From Pseudomonadota bacterium (GTDB lineage: Bacteria; Pseudomonadota; Alphaproteobacteria; Rhizobiales; Phreatobacteraceae): a stretch of 11,723 nucleotides of DNA. The stretch covers positions 1 through 11,723 of the forward strand of contig JAEZGJ010000171.1 of assembly GCA_023416965.1 (NCBI GenBank), written 5' to 3'. The notes beneath the pieces were generated by a model. It was not told where the DNA came from and did not search any database. It was given only the letters and a program-made list of their open reading frames with translations. Made by a program: the position numbers and the translations under genes. Every line of letters begins with the position of its first letter. Positions within the stretch are counted from its first letter, which is position 1. This document shows, piece by piece, positions 1 through 7,504 of the stretch.

Positions 1-58
1 GGCATGGCGGCCGCTCCCATTCACCCCGCGTGAACCCGCGCCGTGGCAGGCTCTGCCC
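1..58. promoter_or_regulatory. Spacer upstream of xerC with two small inverted repeats
   Basis: This short stretch before xerC has no clear Shine-Dalgarno sequence for it. Two small dyads are visible: TTCAC-N5-GTGAA at 20-34 and GGCAG-GCT-CTGCC at 45-57. The second lies directly against the xerC start codon, so it could form a small hairpin at the ribosome entry site. On the minus strand, GGGAG at 14-18 stands 8 nt before an ATG at 5-3. A divergent gene may therefore begin at the window edge, but only a few bases of it would be present. The dyads are seen directly; any role is inference. Confidence 0.3.
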
Positions 59-1027
59 ATGTCGCGACCCGACCTCTCCGCAAACCTCCTGATTCCCGGC
101 GCCGCCGACGACACGGCGGCGGCGCTCGGCCAGTGGCTCCTGCACCTGTCGGCCGAGCGCGGCCTGTCGCCGAAGACGCTGGAGGCCTATGGCCGCGATG
201 CCCGCGCCTTCCTCGCCTTCATGGCGGAGCATCTCGGCGGCGCCGTGAGCCTGGGCGCCATGGACGGCCTGCAGCCGCGCGACGTCAGGGCCTTCATGGC
301 GCGGCGACGGGCCGACGGCCTCGATGCCCGTTCCATCGGCCGGGCGCTGGCGGCGGTGCGCTCCTTCGCCCGCTGCCTCGAACGGGAGGGCCGCGGCCGG
401 ATGGCAGCCTTCGCCGCCGTACGCACGCCGAAACCGGGCAAGCGCCTGCCGCGCCCCCTCGCCGTCGCCGCTGCCCGCGCCGTCTCCTCCGTCGACGCGC
501 GCAGCCACGACGACGCGGCCGACTGGGTGATCGCCCGCGACGCCGCCGTGCTCGCCCTTCTCTACGGTTCGGGCCTGCGCATATCCGAGGCCGTCGGCCT
601 CAGGCAGAAGGATGCCCCGCCACCAGACGGCGACGGTCAGGTCACCGTCCTCGGCAAGGGCGCCAGGATGCGCCAGGTGCCGGTGATCCGCGCCGTCGCC
701 CGCGCCATTGCCGAGTACCGTCGCCTCTGCCCGTGGACGCTCGGCCCGGAGGACCCGCTCTTCGTCGGGGTGAAGGGCGGGCCGCTGTCGCCGCGCATCA
801 TCCAGCTGGCCATGGAGCGGCTGCGCGGCGCGCTCGGCCTGCCGGAGACGGCGACACCCCATGCGCTGCGTCATTCCTTCGCGACGCATCTGCTCGGCCG
901 CGGCGGCGACCTGCGCTCCATCCAGGAACTGCTCGGCCATGCCTCGCTGTCGACGACGCAGATCTATACCGAGGTCGACACCGCCGCCCTGCTGCGCGTC
1001 TACGAGAGCACGCACCCGCGAGCGTAA
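59..1027 (+). CDS. xerC: Tyrosine recombinase XerC
   Basis: This site-specific recombinase resolves chromosome dimers at dif, normally together with XerD, in the cytoplasm at the division septum. The 322-residue product is close to the usual length of about 300. An N-terminal SAM-like core-binding domain (about residues 18-115, with the segment LSAERGLSPKTLEAY at 30-44) precedes the catalytic domain. All six catalytic residues can be placed: R174 (SGLRISE), K200 (LGKG), H268 and R271 (HALRH), H294 (LLGHAS) and the nucleophile Y303 (QIYTEV). The ATG at 59 is the start that gives the full N-terminal domain; longer frames starting nearby are out of phase. It converges with a leftward membrane-protein gene, leaving 6 bp between stop codons. 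XerC rather than XerD is preferred from overall resemblance; the two paralogues are hard to separate by eye. Confidence 0.88.
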   Translation: MSRPDLSANLLIPGAADDTAAALGQWLLHLSAERGLSPKTLEAYGRDARAFLAFMAEHLGGAVSLGAMDGLQPRDVRAFMARRRADGLDARSIGRALAAVRSFARCLEREGRGRMAAFAAVRTPKPGKRLPRPLAVAAARAVSSVDARSHDDAADWVIARDAAVLALLYGSGLRISEAVGLRQKDAPPPDGDGQVTVLGKGARMRQVPVIRAVARAIAEYRRLCPWTLGPEDPLFVGVKGGPLSPRIIQLAMERLRGALGLPETATPHALRHSFATHLLGRGGDLRSIQELLGHASLSTTQIYTEVDTAALLRVYESTHPRA

Positions 1028-1033
1028 TGGCCG

Positions 1034-1624
1034 TCAGCCGCTCGCCGGCCGCAAAGCCGAGCGCTCCCGGCGCGCGCGGCGGAAGCGCATGAGCAGGCGC
1101 AGGGAGCGCCCTGCCCGACCGCCGCGCAGGATGCGCAGATGCGTGAGGATGCGCCGCTTGATCGGATCGATATGGCCGTGCGCCCAGGCGAGCCAGCGGG
1201 TCCACAGGCCATAGAGCCGGACGAAGAGCGGGATCTGCATGAGTTTCGGCTTGCAGGTCTCGAAGAGGAAGGCGGTGATGCCGACGCCGACCACCTTGGC
1301 GAGGACGAGCACGCCGGCCCCGAGCACGAGATGGCCCGAGGCTATGAGGCCGAGGGCCGCCAGCTTGAAGGGAAAGAGCAGGCCCGCCGGCACGGCGAAG
1401 ACCAGGAGCGTCGCATAGGGCGGCAGGCGCTGGATGCCGTCGTGGATCGCCTGTTTCAGCGCCCTGAAGGGCAGAACCTCCACCAGCCGGGCGATGAGCG
1501 GGCCGAGGCGCTCCCACAGCCAGGTCTCGACGAGGATGACGATGGCGGCGAGGACGATGAGCGGACGCAGCAGCCGATGGGTGGCAGGCTTCACCGATGT
1601 CTCCAGGCGATCGAGCAGTGGCAT
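1034..1624 (-). CDS. Hypothetical membrane protein with Arg-rich C-terminus
   Basis: I do not recognise a named family. The 196-residue product has a hydrophobic segment at about residues 20-36. A long hydrophobic stretch at about 71-122 could hold two membrane spans separated by a small glycine-containing turn. The tail from about 155 is strongly basic (many Arg) and probably cytoplasmic. Codon use is strongly G/C at third positions, like the neighbours, which supports real coding. It is the last gene of the leftward run headed by sdhC and starts 28 bp after the FkbM-type methyltransferase stop. The start at 1624 has only a distant GGAG on its 5' side, so the exact start is less certain than the frame. 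A second ATG 5 nt upstream is out of frame. Function unknown. Confidence 0.72.
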   Translation of the reverse strand: MPLLDRLETSVKPATHRLLRPLIVLAAIVILVETWLWERLGPLIARLVEVLPFRALKQAIHDGIQRLPPYATLLVFAVPAGLLFPFKLAALGLIASGHLVLGAGVLVLAKVVGVGITAFLFETCKPKLMQIPLFVRLYGLWTRWLAWAHGHIDPIKRRILTHLRILRGGRAGRSLRLLMRFRRARRERSALRPASG

Positions 1625-1652
1625 GCCATGGTGGCGAAAGGTCGTCTCCGGT

Positions 1653-2486
1653 TCATGCCGTGCGGACGAGGAAGGCGTTTCCCCGGGAGCGCAGGGGAAG
1701 GGTCTCGTAACCGATGGCAGCGAGGCGGGGCCGCACGTCCCCCTGCCAGTCGGCGGCCAGTTCGTCTTCCATGCAGATGGCCCGCGGCCAGAGAGATTCG
1801 GGTGCGGCGTCGAAGAACGCGGAGAGGACTCGATCCTCCATGCCCTCGACGTCGATCTTCAGCACGTTGATGTGCGGGAGTCCCGCCTCCCGAACGATGG
1901 TGGCGAGCGATTTCATCGGCACGACGACGCCGCCCGCCTCGTCGGCGCGGGACAGGGCCGTGTCGCCCGCATTGACCGAGAAGCGGAGCTCACCGTCCCA
2001 GTCGCCCGCCGCGCAGGCGAAGAAGGCGATGCGGCCGGCGAAGCCCGACAGTTCGGCATTGGTCCGCAGGCGCCGCATCGGATTGGGCGTTGCCTCCACG
2101 GCGACGACACGGCCGGACGGGCCGACCGACTCGGCGCCCACGAGCGTGTACTGGCCGACATTGGCGCCGAGATCGACGAAGGTGCCGCCGGCGGGCAGGT
2201 GCTGCCGGACGAAATCAAGGCTCGCCTGCTGGTAGTGCGGATCGAGCAGCAGGCCGACTTCCGCCGCATTGTCGGCAGGGTTGAGCCGGTAGCGCAGCGC
2301 GCCGCGGGCAACGTCCAGCGGGCCGGGTCGAAGACGGGTGATGAGACGCGCCAGTGGCCGGCGGAAGGCGCCGCGCCGCAGGACCGGGCTGAGAGCGCCG
2401 GACTGGCAAAGGTCGATGAGAAGGCGCTGCGCGGGCGTCGGCGCGTGGGTTCCGAAAGGGGCACAAGGACCTTGACCGGAATCCAT
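1653..2486 (-). CDS. FkbM family SAM-dependent methyltransferase
   Basis: A 277-residue class I methyltransferase of the FkbM type, a family that usually O-methylates sugars or small hydroxylated molecules. The SAM-binding glycine loop FVDLGANVGQ is at residues 103-112, followed by the acidic end of strand 2 at E131 (VAVEATP). The family motif LKIDVEGMED is at 209-218. The frame stays open to an ATG at 2612, but that would overlap nearly the whole preceding small gene. The ATG at 2486 has GAAGAG 9 nt upstream, overlapping the stop of the upstream gene, and is preferred. The first dozen codons have weaker third-position bias, so the true start could be slightly further in. It sits where sdhB would be expected in an sdh operon. 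The substrate cannot be told from the sequence. Confidence 0.85.
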   Translation of the reverse strand: MDSGQGPCAPFGTHAPTPAQRLLIDLCQSGALSPVLRRGAFRRPLARLITRLRPGPLDVARGALRYRLNPADNAAEVGLLLDPHYQQASLDFVRQHLPAGGTFVDLGANVGQYTLVGAESVGPSGRVVAVEATPNPMRRLRTNAELSGFAGRIAFFACAAGDWDGELRFSVNAGDTALSRADEAGGVVVPMKSLATIVREAGLPHINVLKIDVEGMEDRVLSAFFDAAPESLWPRAICMEDELAADWQGDVRPRLAAIGYETLPLRSRGNAFLVRTA

Positions 2487-2499
2487 TCGGCGGGGCTCT

Positions 2500-2676
2500 T
2501 CAGGACGGGGGTCGGAATCGGTCGGCCGGCTGGCGCCAATCCGAGGGCACCCGCATCCAGCCCTCGCGGAAGGCCAGGGGGTCGCGGCGCCACCGCAGCC
2601 ACCAAACGACACCGACCAGGGCCAGCATCAGGACGGCGGTGATGGCCCAGCCCTGCGCTGCGTCCCAGTCGATCAT
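2500..2676 (-). CDS. Small single-span membrane protein coupled to sdhA
   Basis: A 58-residue protein with one clear membrane segment at about residues 11-27 (AITAVLMLALVGVVWWL), a basic stop-transfer cluster (RWRRD, 28-32) and a Trp/Pro/Arg-rich soluble tail. A longer frame upstream overlaps the end of sdhA and has no sequence support, so the inner ATG at 2676 is chosen. It has a strong Shine-Dalgarno, GAGGGG, 7 nt upstream, and this SD overlaps the sdhA stop codon (TGAGGGG). Codons are mostly G/C-ending except in the last few, as expected for a real gene of this genome. The orientation is likely N-out/C-in by the positive-inside rule. I do not recognise a family. Its place directly after sdhA suggests, as inference only, a small partner of the succinate dehydrogenase complex. 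Confidence 0.75.
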   Translation of the reverse strand: MIDWDAAQGWAITAVLMLALVGVVWWLRWRRDPLAFREGWMRVPSDWRQPADRFRPPS

Positions 2677-2687
2677 CGCATCGCCCC

Positions 2688-4508
2688 TCAGTACACGCGG
2701 GCCTTGGGCTCGATGTACTGGATCTCGTTCGTCATCGTGTAGGTGTGGACCGGACGGTCGTCGAGCGTCACCTGCCGGGCTGCCGTGTCGGCGAAGGCCA
2801 GGGTGTGCTTCATCCACTCCTTGTCGTTGCGGTCGGGGAAGTCCTCGCGCGCATGGGCACCGCGGCTTTCCTTGCGGTTCGCAGCCGATTCCATGGTGAC
2901 CACGGCCTGGGCGATCAGGTTGTCGAATTCGAGCGTCTCGATCAGGTCGGAGTTCCAGATCAGCGAGCGATCGGTGGTCTTGATGTCCGAGGAGCCGCGC
3001 CAGACGTCGGCGATGAGCTTGCGGCCCTCCTCCAGGACCTCGCCGGTGCGGAACACGGCGCAGTTCGACTGCATGACGCGCTGCATGCTGTTGCGCAGCT
3101 CGGCCGTGGCCGTCGTGCCGGAGGCATGGCGGAAGGCGTCGAGGCGCGACAGCGCCATCTCGGAGGCGTTGGCCGGCAGGTCCTCGTGCTTCTCGCCCGG
3201 GGTGACCGTCTCGGCGGCGCGCAGGCCGGCGGCGCGGCCGAAGACCACGAGGTCGATCAGCGAGTTGGAGCCGAGGCGGTTGGCGCCGTGGACGGAGACG
3301 CAGGCCGCTTCGCCAATGGCCATCAGGCCGGGCACGACTGCGTCGGGGTCGCCGTTCTTCTTGGTCAGCACCTCGCCGTGATAGTTCGTGGGGATGCCGC
3401 CCATGTTGTAGTGCACCGTCGGGATGACCGGGATTGGCTCCTTGGTGACGTCGACGCCGGCGAAGATCTTGGCGCTCTCCGAAATGCCCGGCAGGCGCTC
3501 GGCGAGGATCTTCGGGTCGAGATGGTCGAGGTGCAGGAAGATGTGGTCCTTGTTCTTGCCGACGCCGCGGCCCTCGCGGATCTCGACGGTCATCGAGCGC
3601 GAGACGACGTCGCGCGAGGCGAGGTCCTTGGCCGAGGGGGCATAGCGCTCCATGAAGCGCTCGCCCTCGGAATTGGTGAGGTAGCCGCCCTCGCCGCGCG
3701 AGCCCTCGGTGATGAGGCAGCCTGAGCCGTAGATGCCGGTGGGGTGGAACTGCACGAACTCCATGTCCTGCAAAGGCAGGCCGGCGCGCAGCACCATGGC
3801 GTACCCGCCGCCGGTGCAGGTGTGGGCGGAGGGGGCGTACAAATAGGCGCGGCCGTAGCCGCCGGTGGCCAGGATCGTCTGCCGGCCGCGGAAACGGTGG
3901 ATGGTGCCGTCGTCCATCCTCAGGGCGACCACGCCGAGGCAGCGGCCGCTCTCGCTCATGATGAGGTCGATGGCGAAATATTCGATGAAGAACTCGGCAT
4001 TGTTCTTCAGCGCCTGGCCATAGAGCGTGTGCAGCATGGCATGGCCGGTGCGGTCGGCGGCGGCGCAGGTGCGCTGGGCCGTGCCCTTGCCGAAATGGGT
4101 GGTCATGCCGCCGAAGGGCCGCTGGTAGATCTTGCCGCTCTCGGTGCGCGAGAAGGGCACGCCCCAGTGCTCGAGCTCATAGACGGCGGCGGGCGCGTTG
4201 CGGACGAGATACTCGATAGCGTCCTGGTCGCCGAGCCAGTCCGACCCCTTGACGGTGTCGTACATGTGCCACTGCCACTGGTCCTCGCCCATGTTGCCGA
4301 GCGAGGCGGCGACGCCGCCCTGGGCGGCCACGGTGTGGGAGCGGGTGGGGAAGACCTTGGAGATGCAGGCGGTCTTCAGACCCGCCTGGGCGCAGCCGAC
4401 GACGGCGCGAAGGCCGGCGCCGCCGGCCCCCACGATGACCACGTCATAGGTGTGGTCGGTGATGTCGTAGGCACGGCCGGTGGCGGCAGGTGCGGCGGCT
4501 TCAGCCAT
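2688..4508 (-). CDS. sdhA: Succinate dehydrogenase flavoprotein subunit
   Basis: The catalytic subunit of respiratory complex II oxidises succinate to fumarate on the cytoplasmic face of the inner membrane and passes electrons to SdhB. At 606 residues it has the usual length. The FAD-binding Rossmann motif VVIVGAGGAGLRA is at residues 23-35. The histidine that carries FAD covalently is H58 (SHTVAAQGG). By alignment with E. coli SdhA, the substrate-site residues are H255 (FHPTG), R299 (SRDVV), H366 (VHYNMGG) and R411 (HGANRLGSNS), all present. The ATG at 4508 has GGGAG 8 nt upstream. It follows sdhD by 36 bp and is coupled to a small membrane-protein gene downstream. sdhB, the usual next gene, is absent. 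Long open frames on the opposite strand are composition shadows. Confidence 0.98.
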   Translation of the reverse strand: MAEAAAPAATGRAYDITDHTYDVVIVGAGGAGLRAVVGCAQAGLKTACISKVFPTRSHTVAAQGGVAASLGNMGEDQWQWHMYDTVKGSDWLGDQDAIEYLVRNAPAAVYELEHWGVPFSRTESGKIYQRPFGGMTTHFGKGTAQRTCAAADRTGHAMLHTLYGQALKNNAEFFIEYFAIDLIMSESGRCLGVVALRMDDGTIHRFRGRQTILATGGYGRAYLYAPSAHTCTGGGYAMVLRAGLPLQDMEFVQFHPTGIYGSGCLITEGSRGEGGYLTNSEGERFMERYAPSAKDLASRDVVSRSMTVEIREGRGVGKNKDHIFLHLDHLDPKILAERLPGISESAKIFAGVDVTKEPIPVIPTVHYNMGGIPTNYHGEVLTKKNGDPDAVVPGLMAIGEAACVSVHGANRLGSNSLIDLVVFGRAAGLRAAETVTPGEKHEDLPANASEMALSRLDAFRHASGTTATAELRNSMQRVMQSNCAVFRTGEVLEEGRKLIADVWRGSSDIKTTDRSLIWNSDLIETLEFDNLIAQAVVTMESAANRKESRGAHAREDFPDRNDKEWMKHTLAFADTAARQVTLDDRPVHTYTMTNEIQYIEPKARVY

Positions 4509-4544
4509 GGGGCGAGCTCCCGGATATGACGGACGGTTCGACGG

Positions 4545-4940
4545 TTATACGCCGAAGGACAGCTTCAGGATCGCGAAGACCGAGCCGAGACCGATCGCGA
4601 ACGAGAAAAAGGTGTTGGCGAGGATCAGCGCGACCTTCGGCCCCTCCTGGGGCACGTAGTCCTCGATGATCACCTGCATGCCGATACGCATGTGCCAGGT
4701 GGCCGAGATGACGAAGAGGATGAGGGGAATGGCTACCAGCGGCGAGCCGAGCGTCGCCTTGACGGCGGAGTAGTTGGAGCCGGCCGTGGTGATGATGAGG
4801 CCGATGACGAAGAGCGACAGCGGCAGGTTGGCGACGCCGGTGAGGCGCTGCATCCAGAAATGCTCGGTGCCGGACTTGGCCGAGCCGAGGCCGCGGACGC
4901 GGCCGAGGGGGGTGCGCATGGAGGACTTGGAATAGGACAT
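4545..4940 (-). CDS. sdhD: Succinate dehydrogenase membrane anchor SdhD
   Basis: This hydrophobic anchor subunit of complex II holds heme b and helps form the ubiquinone site with SdhC. The 131-residue product has three membrane segments at about 37-55, 64-84 and 101-126. The motif HMRIGMQVIIEDYV (83-96) aligns without gaps to E. coli SdhD HAWIGMWQVLTDYV. This gives H83 as the heme ligand position and D94/Y95 at the positions of the quinone-site Asp82/Tyr83. The start at 4940 is preferred over a much longer upstream frame because AAAGG lies 8 nt before it and the product then has normal length. The gap to the sdhC stop is 14 bp, so the two genes are surely co-transcribed. Confidence 0.95.
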   Translation of the reverse strand: MSYSKSSMRTPLGRVRGLGSAKSGTEHFWMQRLTGVANLPLSLFVIGLIITTAGSNYSAVKATLGSPLVAIPLILFVISATWHMRIGMQVIIEDYVPQEGPKVALILANTFFSFAIGLGSVFAILKLSFGV

Positions 4941-4954
4941 GGACCGGGCCTTTC

Positions 4955-5362
4955 TCAGACGCCGCCGCGCACGGCATAGCCGACGATCCAGGTGAGGACC
5001 GTAAGGACGATGGAGCCGACCAGGTTGGCGCGCACCAGCCATTCGCGCTCTGCGGGGCCGAAGCCGCGTCCGGTGTCCCAGATGAAGTGGCGGATGCCGC
5101 CGAGCATGTGGTGATAGAGCGCCCAGGTGTAGCCGAAGAGGATCAGGCGGCCGAGGAGCGAGCCGGCAAACCCCTGGAACGTGGCGTAGGCGGAGGGGCC
5201 GGAGGCGGCGGCGATCAGCCACCAGGCCATCAGCAGCGTCCCGAAGAACAGCGCCGCGCCGGTGATGCGATGGGTGATCGACATCATCATCGTCAGCATC
5301 GGGCGGTAGATCTGGAGATGCGGCGAAAGCGGGCGCTCGCTCACGGGCTTTGAATCGGCCAT
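4955..5362 (-). CDS. sdhC: Succinate dehydrogenase cytochrome b556 subunit SdhC
   Basis: This large membrane anchor of complex II supplies a heme b ligand and part of the quinone pocket. In the 135-residue product, the family signature RPLSPHLQIYRP is at 10-21. The segment SITHR (28-32) carries the Ser and Arg that line the quinone site in E. coli (S27, R31). Aligning HHMLGGIRH (84-92) with E. coli SdhC makes H85 the heme ligand. Three membrane spans lie at about 33-52, 68-90 and 112-131. Two ATGs are possible, 5371 and 5362. GAGGA abuts the first but lies 9 nt before the second, so 5362 is chosen. It is the first gene of the leftward sdhCDA run and is divergent from zapE. Confidence 0.94.
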   Translation of the reverse strand: MADSKPVSERPLSPHLQIYRPMLTMMMSITHRITGAALFFGTLLMAWWLIAAASGPSAYATFQGFAGSLLGRLILFGYTWALYHHMLGGIRHFIWDTGRGFGPAEREWLVRANLVGSIVLTVLTWIVGYAVRGGV

Positions 5363-5562
5363 CTGGGGCATTCCTCACGGCCGGCGGAAGCGCATGCTGC
5401 GGCGCCCACCGGAAATCACCGGCCTGTTTAAGGGAGCCGGCGCGCCGACGCAACGAGTCTGGAATGAGACAAAGGAGGGACGGTACGGCGGCGTGAGTGC
5501 GGCGCGGCCCAGCCGTGCGCGTCTTGCCGAGGTCGGGCAGGCCCTTTATTGCCTGAGCCCGC
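5363..5562. promoter_or_regulatory. Divergent sdhC / zapE promoter region
   Basis: This 200-bp spacer must hold the promoters for sdhCDA (leftward) and zapE (rightward). For sdh, a weak candidate reads on the minus strand as TTGCGT (5453-5448), 16 bp, TTAAAC (5431-5426). The spacer between these boxes contains the perfect palindrome CGGCGCGCCG (5438-5447), which could be an operator or chance in GC-rich DNA. For zapE, TTGCCG (5524-5529), 15 bp, TTTATT (5545-5550) is a weak candidate that would start transcription only a few bases before the ATG. A good Shine-Dalgarno-like AAAGGAGGG near 5470-5479 has no start codon at proper spacing. The boxes are guesses from short matches. Confidence 0.35.
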
Positions 5563-6738
5563 ATGCCCAACACGCTCTCCCGCTATCAGGCGCTGGTCGA
5601 TTCCGGCGAGATGTCCTTCGATGCCGCGCAGGCCGCCGTGGCCCGCCGGCTGGCGGCGCTCAACGACCGGCTGGCCGACTACCGGCTGGCGCGCCGGAAG
5701 TCCTCCGCACTCGCCTGGCTGTTCTCGCGCGGGCAGAAGCCCGAGCCCGTGCGCGGTCTCTACATCTGGGGCGACGTCGGCCGCGGCAAGACGATGCTGA
5801 TGGACCTGTTCATGGAGGGCAGCCCCGTCAGGCACAAGCGGCGGGCCCATTTCCACGAGTTCATGGCCGACGTCCACGAGCGCATCCACGCCTGGCGGCA
5901 GAAGCTGAAGGCCGGCGAGGTCAAGGGCGACGACCCTATCGGGCCGGTAGCCGCCGATCTCGCCGAGGAGGCCTGGCTGCTCTGCTTCGACGAGTTTTCG
6001 GTGACCGACATCGCCGACGCGATGATCCTCGGGCGCCTGTTCAGCCGGCTCTTCGAGGAGGGCGTGGTGATCGTCGCGACCTCCAATGTGGTGCCGGACC
6101 TGCTTTACCGCGACGGCCTCAACCGGGCGCTGTTCCTGCCCTTCATCGCCCTCCTGCAGGAGCGGATGGACGTGATGAAGCTGGAATCGCGCACCGACTT
6201 CCGGCTGGAGAAGCTCTCGGGCCAGCCGATCTGGCTGACGCCGCTGGGGCCCGCCTCCGACAAGGCCATGGACCAGGCCTGGTCCCGGCTGACCGGCGGC
6301 GTCGAGGGCGACCCCGCGGTGCTCGAGGTGAAGGGGCGGCGGGTGCCGGTGCCGCGCCAGGCGCACGGGGTGGCCCGGTTCAGCTTCGCCGAGCTCTGCG
6401 AGAGGCCGCTCGGCGCCTCCGACTATCTGGCCATCGCCCACGCCTATCACACGGTGCTGCTCGACCGCATTCCGGTGATGAAAGGCCTGGAGCGGCGCAA
6501 CGAGGCCAAGCGCTTCATCACCCTGATCGACGCCCTCTACGACAACCAGGTGAAGCTGGTGGCGAGCGCCGGGGACGAGCCGAACCGGCTCTACCTCTCC
6601 GACTCCGGCACGGAGGAGTTCGAGTTCCATCGCACCGCCTCCCGCCTCATCGAGATGCGCTCGGACGACTATCTCGCCCTGCCCCACGAAAGGCGGAACG
6701 AGCGCGCCGGCGACACCGGTGGTATCGTCGAGACGTGA
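5563..6738 (+). CDS. zapE: Cell division protein ZapE / AFG1-like ATPase
   Basis: A 391-residue P-loop ATPase of the ZapE/AFG1 family. In E. coli ZapE acts on FtsZ rings late in division; the mitochondrial homologue AFG1/LACE1 acts in respiratory-complex protein quality control. The Walker A motif GDVGRGKT is at residues 70-77 within the family signature LYIWGDVGRGKTMLMDLF. Walker B is LLCFDEF at 139-145, sensor 1 VATSNV at 171-176, and the family-typical YRDGLNRALFLPFI at 182-195. An in-frame stop lies three codons before the ATG at 5563, so this is the first possible ATG; no Shine-Dalgarno is evident. It is divergent from sdhC. A zapE gene beside TCA genes is common in Alphaproteobacteria. 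Here three genes separate it from mdh. Confidence 0.95.
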   Translation: MPNTLSRYQALVDSGEMSFDAAQAAVARRLAALNDRLADYRLARRKSSALAWLFSRGQKPEPVRGLYIWGDVGRGKTMLMDLFMEGSPVRHKRRAHFHEFMADVHERIHAWRQKLKAGEVKGDDPIGPVAADLAEEAWLLCFDEFSVTDIADAMILGRLFSRLFEEGVVIVATSNVVPDLLYRDGLNRALFLPFIALLQERMDVMKLESRTDFRLEKLSGQPIWLTPLGPASDKAMDQAWSRLTGGVEGDPAVLEVKGRRVPVPRQAHGVARFSFAELCERPLGASDYLAIAHAYHTVLLDRIPVMKGLERRNEAKRFITLIDALYDNQVKLVASAGDEPNRLYLSDSGTEEFEFHRTASRLIEMRSDDYLALPHERRNERAGDTGGIVET

Positions 6739-6778
6739 TGCGGCCGGCGGCCCCGCGCGGCCAGCGGATGGACCTGAC

Positions 6779-7504
6779 ATGGCACGAGCAAGAGCCGGAG
6801 ACGACGAGACGCGCCTCGTCTGTTCGCTATCCGGAAAGCAGATCAGGCCGGGCCACGAGATCCGCCTCTCGGCGATCCGGCCGGGGGTGGCAGAGCTCAT
6901 CCGCCGCGACGCCCCTGGCATCGGCCCGAGCGACGTGATCGACCGGGCGATCGTCGCCGACTATCGCAGCCGGTACGTGGAGGATCTCCTCAGGGCCGAG
7001 CGCGGCGAGATCACGGCGCTGGAGCGCGAGGTGGTCGAAAGCCTGCGCAAACAGGAGATCACCGCGGCCAATATCGAGGACCGGATCGACGAGGGCCGCA
7101 CCACCGGGGAGATGCTCGCCGACAAGGTGGCCGAGTTCGGCGGCTCCTGGACCTTCATCATCGCCTTCTTCGTCCTGCTGGGCGTCTGGATGACGGCGAA
7201 TGTGGCGAGCGCGATGCGCGCCTTCGACCCCTATCCCTTCATCCTGCTCAATCTCATCCTCTCCTGCATCGCCGCGGTGCAGGCGCCGATCATCATGATG
7301 AGCCAGCGCCGGCAGGAGGCGAAGGATCGCCGCCGCTCGGAGAACGACTACCGGGTCAACCTGAAGGCGGAGCTGGAGATCCGGCACCTGCACGAGAAGA
7401 TCGACCACCTCCTGAACCGGCAGTGGGAACGCTTCGCCGAAATCCAGGCCATGCAGATCGAACTGCTCCAGGACCTGAGGGCGTCGCGTGGCCCGGCGTC
7501 CTGA
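6779..7504 (+). CDS. DUF1003 family membrane protein
   Basis: A 241-residue membrane protein of the DUF1003 family, whose function is not known. The family core is clear: GGSWTFIIAFFVLLGVW at 121-137 (membrane span 1), FDPYPFILLNLILS at 149-162 opening span 2 (about 152-175), then QAPIIMMSQRRQEAKDR at 168-184 and NDYRVNLKAELEI at 189-201. The C-terminal third is charged and likely coiled coil (about 190-235). The N-terminal region has CSLSGKQIRPG at 15-25, where related proteins may carry a small metal-binding or redox motif; only one Cys is present here. The ATG at 6779 is preferred to one at 6719 that would overlap zapE. A weak GGA precedes it by 10 nt. It lies 40 bp after zapE and overlaps the TetR gene by 17 bp. 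Confidence 0.88.
   Translation: MARARAGDDETRLVCSLSGKQIRPGHEIRLSAIRPGVAELIRRDAPGIGPSDVIDRAIVADYRSRYVEDLLRAERGEITALEREVVESLRKQEITAANIEDRIDEGRTTGEMLADKVAEFGGSWTFIIAFFVLLGVWMTANVASAMRAFDPYPFILLNLILSCIAAVQAPIIMMSQRRQEAKDRRRSENDYRVNLKAELEIRHLHEKIDHLLNRQWERFAEIQAMQIELLQDLRASRGPAS

Noticed and set aside
2487..2612. Longer N-terminus for the FkbM methyltransferase from the ATG at 2612
   Set aside because: It would overlap most of the small membrane-protein gene, which has its own strong Shine-Dalgarno; the extra residues look like an out-of-frame shadow.
3744..4529. A 261-codon plus-strand frame opposite sdhA
   Set aside because: Low-complexity Gly/Ala-rich translation with no motif. sdhA is unambiguous on the other strand.
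5438..5447. Palindrome CGGCGCGCCG as an sdh operator
   Set aside because: Short self-complementary GC strings occur often by chance at this base composition; it is kept only as a remark in the promoter region.
5428..6921. A 497-codon open frame on the minus strand opposite zapE
   Set aside because: zapE on the plus strand has full family motifs. The minus frame is compositionally odd (Gly/His/Glu/Val-rich, no domains) and is a by-product of strong third-position G/C bias.
5394..6938. A 514-codon plus-strand frame overlapping zapE
   Set aside because: Arg/Ala/Pro-rich shadow in another frame; its Shine-Dalgarno-like AAAGGAGGG is not near a suitable start.
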